Part shown: positions 4,042-9,357 of the stretch, piece after piece
Layout: every line of letters begins with the position of its first letter
How positions within the stretch are numbered: the stretch's first letter is position 1
Notes under the pieces: generated by a model
Databases searched by the model: none
What the model was told of the DNA's origin: nothing
Seen by the model: only the letters and a program-made list of their open reading frames with translations
Source: Sphingomonadales bacterium UBA7471
GTDB lineage: Bacteria; Pseudomonadota; Alphaproteobacteria; Sphingomonadales; Sphingomonadaceae
Assembly: GCA_002479765.1 (NCBI GenBank)
Contig: DLOZ01000001.1
Location: 21,804-31,160 of the forward strand
DNA length: 9,357 nt
Reading direction: 5' to 3'
Position numbers and translations under genes: made by a program

Positions 4042-7000
4042 GTGGCTTCTTCCTTCTGGGTTAGTTTGAAATAGAGCGCGGGCAGTACCAGCATGTTGAG
4101 CGCGGTCGAGCTGGCGAGGCCGAACAGGATGACGATGGCCATCGGCGCCTGAATTTCGCTTCCCGGCTCACCCATCGCCAGTGCCAGCGGCACCAGCGCG
4201 AGGCCCGCCGCAAGCGCGGTCATCAGGATCGGGACCAGCCTTTCTTCCGAGGCACGCGCGACGGCTTCGCGCAGATCGGCGATGCCATCGACCTTTTGGA
4301 CGTGCTGGATATGGCTGACCAGCATAACGCCGTTGCGCGTGGCGATCCCGAACAAAGTGATAAACCCGACGATGGTGGCGACGGAAAGCACCCCGCCTGT
4401 CACCCACAGCCCGACCACGCCGCCCACCAGCGCCAGTGGGAGGTTGAGCATGACAATCCCGGCATCGCGGGCTGAGTTGAACACCTGACGCAGCAGCAAG
4501 AACATGCCGATCAGGACAATGACGCCCAGTGCAAGCAGCGTCTGCGTCGCCGAGGCGGCGCTTTCAAACTGCCCGCCCAGTTCGATCCTTGCGCCCTGCG
4601 GCAGTTGCACGGGTTCGATAGCTTTGCGGATGTCGGCGACCACCGCGCCCAAATCGCGGCCCTGCACATTGGCGAGAACGAACTGGACGCGTTCGACGCT
4701 TTCGCGGGAGATTGCGTTCGGGCCTTGGTCGCGGACAATATCGGCGACGGCAGAAAGCGGCAGCAACTGGCCGTTGCCGCCGCTGAGCATCAGGCTGTCG
4801 AGCGTGGTGCCATCCCCGACAATCGCCGGGTCGTAGCGCACCACGACATCGCTGATCACCGGGCGCTCGATGAGCTGTCCGACCGTCGCGCCGCCTATCG
4901 CCGCGCTGACCGCGTCGGCGGCCTCCTTGACGCTGATACCGGCATTGGCGAGATCGGCGCGGCGGAAACGGACGCGCAAATAAGGCACTTGGCTTTGCGT
5001 ATCGGCCTGCACATCGACCGCGCCGGGAACCGCTGCGACGCGGGTTTGAACGTCACGGGACAAGCGACCAAGCGTTGCACTGTCCGCTGCGAAAATCTTG
5101 ATCGCGACATTGGCGCGCGCGCCCGAAAGGATATGGTCGATGCGGTGTGAGATTGGCTGGCCGAAGATTGCCTGCACCCCCGGCACCTTGCCAACGGCGG
5201 CGCGCAGGCCGGTGAGCAGTTCCTCGCGTTCGCGCCCGCCGGGCTTGAGCGTGGCCTCGATTTCAGAGGCAAATACTTCCTGCGCATGTGGATCGCCCGG
5301 CGCGCGGCCTGTGCGGCGCGCCGTAGTGGCAACTTCGGGTTGCGAAAGGAGCGCAGCTTCGACTTCGGCAGCCGCCTTGTCCGAGGCATCGAGCGAAGTG
5401 CCGGGAAGCGTCGTGACGTTGACGGTCAGGCTGCCTTCGTTGAACTCCGGCAAAAAGGCACGGCCCGACAGGGCGAGGCCAATTCCGGCGACGACGACCA
5501 AGGCAACGGAAACCATCGCCAACGGCTTCCATTGCGGCAGCAGCTTGGCGAGCAGACTGCCGTAGCGCGCCTTGAGGCGATGCACCCATTGCGGTTCTTG
5601 CCCCAATGCCTTGGTCGAGCGCGATAGCGCATCGAGGCCCAACACCGGCGTCAGCGTCAGTGCAACGAACAGGCTGGCAAGCAATGCCACGCCATAAGCC
5701 AGCGCAAGCGGTTGCAGCAAACGGCCTTCAATGCCGGTCAGGCCGAACAGCGGCAGGAAGACGAGCAGGATGATCAGCGTTGCATAGACAATCGAACCCT
5801 GCACTTCGCTGGTCGCTTTGGCGACGATTTCAAGCTTGGAGAGCGGCGCTGCGCTCTCTTCGTTCAGCCGCAGTCGGCGGACGATATTCTCGACGACAAT
5901 GATCGCATCATCGACCAGCACGCCGAGCGCAATGGCAAGGCCGCCCAAGGTCATGGTGTTGATCGTGCCGCCGACCATGTTGACCGCGATGATCGCCGAG
6001 ACGACCGATACCGGAATAGCCGCCAGCGTCACCAGCGTTGCCCGCCATGAGGCGAGGAACAGCAGGACGATAATCGAAACAAGGATCAAGCCTTCGACAA
6101 GTGCCGACTGCACATTGCCAACCGCGCGTTCGATGAAATCCGATTGGCGGAAGACCTTGGTTTCCAGCACCATGCCCTTGGGCAATGTTTTCTGGATCGC
6201 GGCAAACTCGGCATCAAGCCGTTCGGTGAGTTCGAGGGTGTTCGCCCCAGGCTGCTTCTGCACCGCAAGGATCACGGCGGGTTTGCCATTATAGCTGCCG
6301 GTGCCGCGTTTCAGCCCTTCGCCGATGCGGATCGTGCCAACGTCGCGGGCGAAGACCGGCAGGCCGCCTTGCTCGCCGACGATCACATCGCCGAAATCCT
6401 CGGCAGTTCGCGCCCGCCCGACGCCTTCGACCAGCACTTCCTGCGAACCTTCAACCAGCACGCCCGCCGAGCGGCTTTCGCTTGCGCCGCGCATCGCTTC
6501 GGCGACATCGTTGACGCCGATACCGCGCAACGAAAGCTGCGCAGGTTCGAGCAGCAATTGCACTTGCCGTTCGTCGCCGCCGATGGTCATGATGTCGGCA
6601 ATGCCGGGAACGCCGAGCAGACGGCGCTTGACCGTCCAGTCGGCGACGCTTTTGACTTCCATCGGTGCATGGCTTGGCGAGCGCAGTGCGATGAACATGA
6701 TTTCGCCCATCACCGAGGAGGCGGGCGTCATGTGCGGCGCGGGCAGATCATCGGGCAGTTCATCGCCCACCGTCTGCAAGCGTTCGGAGGTGATCCGGCG
6801 CGGTTCGGCGGGGCTGGTTGTCCAGCCAAATTCCAGCGTCACCACCGACAGGCCGGTCGCCGAATTGGAGCGAATTCGGCGCAGGCCGGGAGATCCATTG
6901 AGCGCGGTTTCGAGCGGGATCGTGACGCGCTGTTCGACTTCGGTCGGCGTATACCCCCCGGCATCGACCACCACCGTCACCGTTGGCGCGGTCAGATCGG

Positions 7001-7118
7001 GCAGCACATCGACCGGCGTGCGCAGCGCCAGCACTATGCCGCCCAGCGTCAGCAGCAGCGACAGCGCATAGATAACAGGCCGGTTGCCGAGCGACCAGCG
7101 GACGAGGCGTTCGATCAT
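4038..7118 (-). CDS. CusA/CzcA-type heavy-metal efflux RND pump (inner-membrane permease)
   Basis: A full-length 1026-residue pump, normal for HME-RND proteins. It has the expected twelve helices: one near residues 14-31, five between about 337 and 492, one near 534-551 and five in about 862-1016, with two periplasmic porter regions between. Family motifs include YTPTEVEQRVTIPLETALNG, GVPGIADI, FLPEFNEGSL, TTLPGTS and GQPISHRIDHILSG. In helix 4 the run ALGVLVDDAIIVVEN provides D403/D404 and E410 for proton relay. CzcA's first aspartate there (D402) is alanine (A397), as in CusA-like members. The three CusA copper methionines align by eye with N567, A617 and H662, so CusA-type Cu/Ag binding is not supported. 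A His-based site or a divalent metal is possible. AAGGGG lies 8 bases before the ATG, and the gene follows the adaptor by 12 bases. It drives proton-coupled export through the adaptor and TolC channel encoded upstream. Confidence 0.95.
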   Translation of the reverse strand: MIERLVRWSLGNRPVIYALSLLLTLGGIVLALRTPVDVLPDLTAPTVTVVVDAGGYTPTEVEQRVTIPLETALNGSPGLRRIRSNSATGLSVVTLEFGWTTSPAEPRRITSERLQTVGDELPDDLPAPHMTPASSVMGEIMFIALRSPSHAPMEVKSVADWTVKRRLLGVPGIADIMTIGGDERQVQLLLEPAQLSLRGIGVNDVAEAMRGASESRSAGVLVEGSQEVLVEGVGRARTAEDFGDVIVGEQGGLPVFARDVGTIRIGEGLKRGTGSYNGKPAVILAVQKQPGANTLELTERLDAEFAAIQKTLPKGMVLETKVFRQSDFIERAVGNVQSALVEGLILVSIIVLLFLASWRATLVTLAAIPVSVVSAIIAVNMVGGTINTMTLGGLAIALGVLVDDAIIVVENIVRRLRLNEESAAPLSKLEIVAKATSEVQGSIVYATLIILLVFLPLFGLTGIEGRLLQPLALAYGVALLASLFVALTLTPVLGLDALSRSTKALGQEPQWVHRLKARYGSLLAKLLPQWKPLAMVSVALVVVAGIGLALSGRAFLPEFNEGSLTVNVTTLPGTSLDASDKAAAEVEAALLSQPEVATTARRTGRAPGDPHAQEVFASEIEATLKPGGREREELLTGLRAAVGKVPGVQAIFGQPISHRIDHILSGARANVAIKIFAADSATLGRLSRDVQTRVAAVPGAVDVQADTQSQVPYLRVRFRRADLANAGISVKEAADAVSAAIGGATVGQLIERPVISDVVVRYDPAIVGDGTTLDSLMLSGGNGQLLPLSAVADIVRDQGPNAISRESVERVQFVLANVQGRDLGAVVADIRKAIEPVQLPQGARIELGGQFESAASATQTLLALGVIVLIGMFLLLRQVFNSARDAGIVMLNLPLALVGGVVGLWVTGGVLSVATIVGFITLFGIATRNGVMLVSHIQHVQKVDGIADLREAVARASEERLVPILMTALAAGLALVPLALAMGEPGSEIQAPMAIVILFGLASSTALNMLVLPALYFKLTQKEEAT

Positions 7119-7130
7119 GCTCTTCGCCCC

Positions 7131-8660
7131 TTAATGCGCATGGCCGTGACCGAAAGCATCGGGGGTTGCCGCCGCCGCGCGCACCGCTGCGGCTCCGACG
7201 ATCACCACGCGCTCGCCGGGCTTCACTGCACCGGTGATGGCCACCAGCCCGCCGCTGGCGACGCCGCGCGCCACGATCCGGCGCTCGAAGGCTTCGCCTT
7301 CGACCTGGACATAGACCACCGTCTGCCCGCCTTCCTCGATAATGGCAGATGCAGGCACTGCGAGCGATTGCGCGCTACTGCCCGTGCGCAGACGGCCCGA
7401 CAGGCGCGACCCCGGCTTGAAGCCATTGGCCCCATTGCTGGCGAAGATCACTTCCATTGTCCGCGTGGCCGGATCGACAAAGCGGCCCGCCGAGATCAGT
7501 CGCAATTGCTGGCCGACAATCAAGGCCTCAGGCTGCTCGAACCGCATGATGTCCAGCCCACCCGGCGCGCCGATTTTGGCCGCCATCGCTTCGGGAACGC
7601 GGGCGACCAGCCAGATCGCATTGGGATTGCCAATGCGCATCAGTTCGGCCCCGGCCTGCACCGACGAACCGCGCACCAATGTTGAGCTGACAATCAGCCC
7701 CGAAATCGGCGACACCAAAGGCACGCCTGCGCCACCGCCGGCGAGACTGCCGCGCCGACGGCTGCTTGCGGCAAGCTGCGCTTCGGCAATCCGCAAATTG
7801 GATTGCGCTTCCTGCACCCGGCGCAAGGGAACCGCCTCTTGCCTGTAAAGCCCTTGCAACCGCGTCAGATCACGGCGCGCGCCATCGGCGGCAATGCGCG
7901 CCTGCGCGATGCTCAGATCGAGCGATGCAACATCCTCGCCCCCGCCCAATTGCGCGGAAATCGTCGCCAGTTGCTGGCCTTGCCGGACGGCGCTGCCGGG
8001 GGCGGGGAACGCACCGCTGGTGCGCACGATTCCTGCGACCGGGGCAGCAATGACTGCTTCGGCATCGGGTGCAAAGCGAACATCGATCATCACCGGGATC
8101 GTCTCGGCCAGATCGCCGCTGGTCGCAGGCGCGGTCAGGAACGGGATTTTCCATTGCACTTCCTTGGAAAAGGCAATGCGGTCGGGATTTTCCGGCGGTT
8201 CCGGGTTGGCCTTCTCGGCGAGTTCGCGGGTGGCATAGACCTCGACCGGCCCCAATTCATGCACGCTGGTCTTGCTCTTGGAAACAAGCGTCAGCCTCAG
8301 TGTCGGCTTGCCGGTCTTGCTCGCCTTCACCAGCACCCGGAAAATGCCCGGCGTTTCGGACACGCCGCCTCGGCCTGTGTCCACGCTGCCATCGGCATGG
8401 ATCAGCTCGACCGTCAATGTGCCTGAATCGACCGCGCGATAGTCGGCCACCCAGCTCAGATGTGCGTCGAACCGGCGATCCTTGCCGACGACCAGCGGAC
8501 GGTGTTCGGCAAAAACTTCGGTCAGATTGGAATAATGGGTGAAGGTTACGCTCCCCGCGCCGTGGCCATGCCCTCCGCCCTCCGCCGCCGTCTCGGTCGA
8601 AGCGCCCGAACAGGCCGCAAGCAAAAGCGCTGGTGCAAGCGCAAGGAGGAGTCGTTTCAT
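7131..8660 (-). CDS. CusB/CzcB-type periplasmic adaptor (membrane fusion lipoprotein)
   Basis: A 509-residue adaptor joining the RND pump to the TolC channel. It begins with a lipoprotein signal, MKRLLLALAPALLLAAC, with C17 lipidated. A His-rich linker (GHGHG, residues 30-34) follows. Residues about 37-143 form an extra beta-rich domain with TEVFAEHRPLVVGKDRRFDA, known from one branch of metal adaptors. The lipoyl/hairpin core lies at about 200-345: AAPVAGIV, the coiled hairpin around 245-300, and VSPISGLI. Beta-barrel and membrane-proximal domains follow, with LRLISAGRFVDPATRTMEV and PASAIIEEGGQTVVYVQ. The C-terminus ends in HGHAH, a second possible metal-binding cluster. GGGA lies 7 bases before the ATG. 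His clusters near both ends suggest metal capture and hand-over to the pump (inference). The adaptor's own ligand residues are not identified. Confidence 0.94.
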   Translation of the reverse strand: MKRLLLALAPALLLAACSGASTETAAEGGGHGHGAGSVTFTHYSNLTEVFAEHRPLVVGKDRRFDAHLSWVADYRAVDSGTLTVELIHADGSVDTGRGGVSETPGIFRVLVKASKTGKPTLRLTLVSKSKTSVHELGPVEVYATRELAEKANPEPPENPDRIAFSKEVQWKIPFLTAPATSGDLAETIPVMIDVRFAPDAEAVIAAPVAGIVRTSGAFPAPGSAVRQGQQLATISAQLGGGEDVASLDLSIAQARIAADGARRDLTRLQGLYRQEAVPLRRVQEAQSNLRIAEAQLAASSRRRGSLAGGGAGVPLVSPISGLIVSSTLVRGSSVQAGAELMRIGNPNAIWLVARVPEAMAAKIGAPGGLDIMRFEQPEALIVGQQLRLISAGRFVDPATRTMEVIFASNGANGFKPGSRLSGRLRTGSSAQSLAVPASAIIEEGGQTVVYVQVEGEAFERRIVARGVASGGLVAITGAVKPGERVVIVGAAAVRAAAATPDAFGHGHAH

Positions 8661-8684
8661 CGCAATATCCCGATCAATCCAGTA

Positions 8685-8891
8685 TCAATGCTTATGGTCA
8701 GCGCCTTCGCTGCCGTCATGCGGATGGTCTTCCTCCGCCTTGGCGGGCGCGGGGGCCGGGCTGTCATTGTCATCGTCGGCAGCCGTGGCAGGAGCCTCGG
8801 CCTTGGCCTCCTCCTTTGGTGCTTCGGCACCGCCCGAACAGGCAGCCAGTAATCCAATGGCGGACAGCGCGGGCAAAATCGTCTTCTTCAT
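8685..8891 (-). CDS. small His-rich lipoprotein of the efflux operon
   Basis: A 68-residue exported lipoprotein: MKKTILPALSAIGLLAAC is a signal peptide with lipobox LAAC. The mature part is a low-complexity Ala/Glu/Asp/Pro stretch ending in a charged His-rich tail (DHPHDG, then GADHKH). It has no recognised domain. The tail resembles metal-binding tails, so a periplasmic metal buffer or chaperone is plausible, a part played elsewhere by the unrelated CusF. That is inference. Two adjacent ATGs exist (8894 and 8891). AAGGAG lies 4 bases before the first and 7 before the second, so 8891 is preferred; either start overlaps the TolC stop. The stop is 24 bases before the adaptor ATG, placing the gene firmly in the operon. 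Short, low-complexity genes like this are often missed. Confidence 0.75.
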   Translation of the reverse strand: MKKTILPALSAIGLLAACSGGAEAPKEEAKAEAPATAADDDNDSPAPAPAKAEEDHPHDGSEGADHKH

Positions 8892-9357
8892 CATTCTTCT
8901 CCTTCTTGAGCGAGTAAATGGTCAGCGCGCGCCTTGAGCGCACGTTCGGCAAGGTCGATGGCGCTGGTCCGGGCCTCGGCCCCGGCGCGATAACCATCGA
9001 TCAAATCGGTAATGTCGGTTTCGCCACCCTGATAAGCAGCGTCGGCAATATCAGCGATACGGCGTGCATCTTCAGCAGTACGGGCTGCGATTTGCGCGGC
9101 GTCATAGGCTGCTTCGGCGCGGGCAAAGGCGGCATCGCGGTCTGAGGCAATAGCCGCAGAGGACAGTGCGAGTTCGGCTTCGGCGGCGCGCTTACGCGCT
9201 TCGGCAGCGCGAGTGGCTGCGCTGCCGCTGAAAATAGGCAAGCGAATGCCGAGCGATAGCGTCGGGCCGCTCGCGCTCAAACCGCCTTCGCTGCGGCGCT
9301 TGTAACCCGCGCCAACCGCAAGATCGGGAAGCCGCTGACGCCGCGCGGCATCGGCTT
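8891..9357 (-). CDS. TolC-family outer membrane efflux channel, C-terminal part
   Basis: The last 154 residues are visible; the reading frame is open through the right edge, so the true start is outside the window. A TTG at 9280 is not a plausible start, because family sequence continues upstream of it (RLPDLAVGAGYK). The second outer-membrane efflux repeat is clear: GPTLSLGIRLPIFSGSAATR, then a long alpha-helical Ala/Glu/Arg stretch of the periplasmic barrel, then AYQGGETDITDLIDGYR and a closing helix. These channels form trimers that carry substrate from the adaptor-pump complex across the outer membrane. It is the most upstream operon gene seen here and overlaps the small lipoprotein gene at its stop. 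The operon promoter and any metal-responsive regulator must lie beyond 9357. Confidence 0.9.
   Translation of the reverse strand, partial: ADAARRQRLPDLAVGAGYKRRSEGGLSASGPTLSLGIRLPIFSGSAATRAAEARKRAAEAELALSSAAIASDRDAAFARAEAAYDAAQIAARTAEDARRIADIADAAYQGGETDITDLIDGYRAGAEARTSAIDLAERALKARADHLLAQEGEE
8899..8904 (-). promoter_or_regulatory. ribosome binding site of the small lipoprotein
   Basis: The minus strand reads AAGGAG here, a near-perfect Shine-Dalgarno inside the end of the TolC gene. Its spacing of 7 bases to the ATG at 8891, against 4 to the ATG at 8894, decides the start. It also supports the small gene being translated. Confidence 0.7.

Noticed and set aside
4605..5150. Plus-strand open frame within the pump gene
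   Set aside because: Antisense of the conserved RND porter region, with no ribosome site or family features.
6144..7685. Long plus-strand open frame (513 codons) opposite the pump and adaptor genes
   Set aside because: It is the antisense of two well-supported genes, is full of Arg/His/Asp/Gln typical of GC-rich antisense frames, and shows no domain.
7803..8426. Plus-strand open frame opposite the adaptor gene
   Set aside because: Antisense shadow of the adaptor, with biased composition and no recognisable family.
8657..8857. Alternative minus-strand frame across the small lipoprotein
   Set aside because: It is an Arg/Pro-rich out-of-frame shadow; the frame with signal peptide, lipobox and AAGGAG is the real one.
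1..9357. CRISPR array, tRNA, rRNA, insertion sequence or prophage genes
   Set aside because: No spaced direct repeats, cloverleaf, transposase, integrase or terminal inverted repeats were seen on either strand.

Overview
The window looks like the chromosome, or a large plasmid, of an alphaproteobacterium, most likely a sphingomonad. That placement rests on gene content and protein style: a heavy-metal RND cluster with DUF305 and DUF3147 genes, GC-rich coding and short ATGA overlaps. It is an inference, not a phylogenetic result. Every base lies within or close to a gene, and no intergenic gap exceeds about 140 bases. I see no rRNA, tRNA, insertion sequence, CRISPR array or integrase.

Left part (1-3168) holds small regulatory modules of lower GC (sampled 60-base blocks gave about 40-60 percent). 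It starts with the C-terminal end of a GNAT acetyltransferase. Next come two minus-strand genes, a ChrR-like cupin protein and a VOC/glyoxalase-family protein, transcribed in the order VOC then cupin. They diverge from a TetR regulator across an 82-base gap that carries a near-perfect 16-bp palindrome, the probable operator. A second TetR gene points back toward the first. It diverges from a small four-helix membrane protein resembling hydroxylaminobenzene mutase. The gap between this pair holds a consensus-like sigma70 promoter (TTGATA, 17 bases, TATAAT). A 10-bp-arm inverted repeat sits inside the promoter spacer, and a second copy of its core lies 21 bp downstream over the expected transcription start. 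This is the best-resolved regulatory switch in the window.

Right part (3297-9357) is one GC-rich minus-strand operon (one sampled block about 68 percent) for heavy-metal efflux. In transcription order it contains a TolC-family outer membrane channel (5' end outside the window), a 68-residue His-rich lipoprotein, a CusB/CzcB-type periplasmic adaptor with His clusters near both ends, a CusA/CzcA-type RND pump, a DUF305 lipoprotein and a DUF3147 membrane protein. Spacings are 24 bases or less and several genes overlap, so co-expression and a shared envelope role are likely. The pump has the transmembrane-4 acidic residues of the family. By eye it lacks the three periplasmic methionines of E. coli CusA, so the exported metal cannot be named with confidence.

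The two halves meet tail to tail at 3169-3296, where two hairpins lie between the converging genes.
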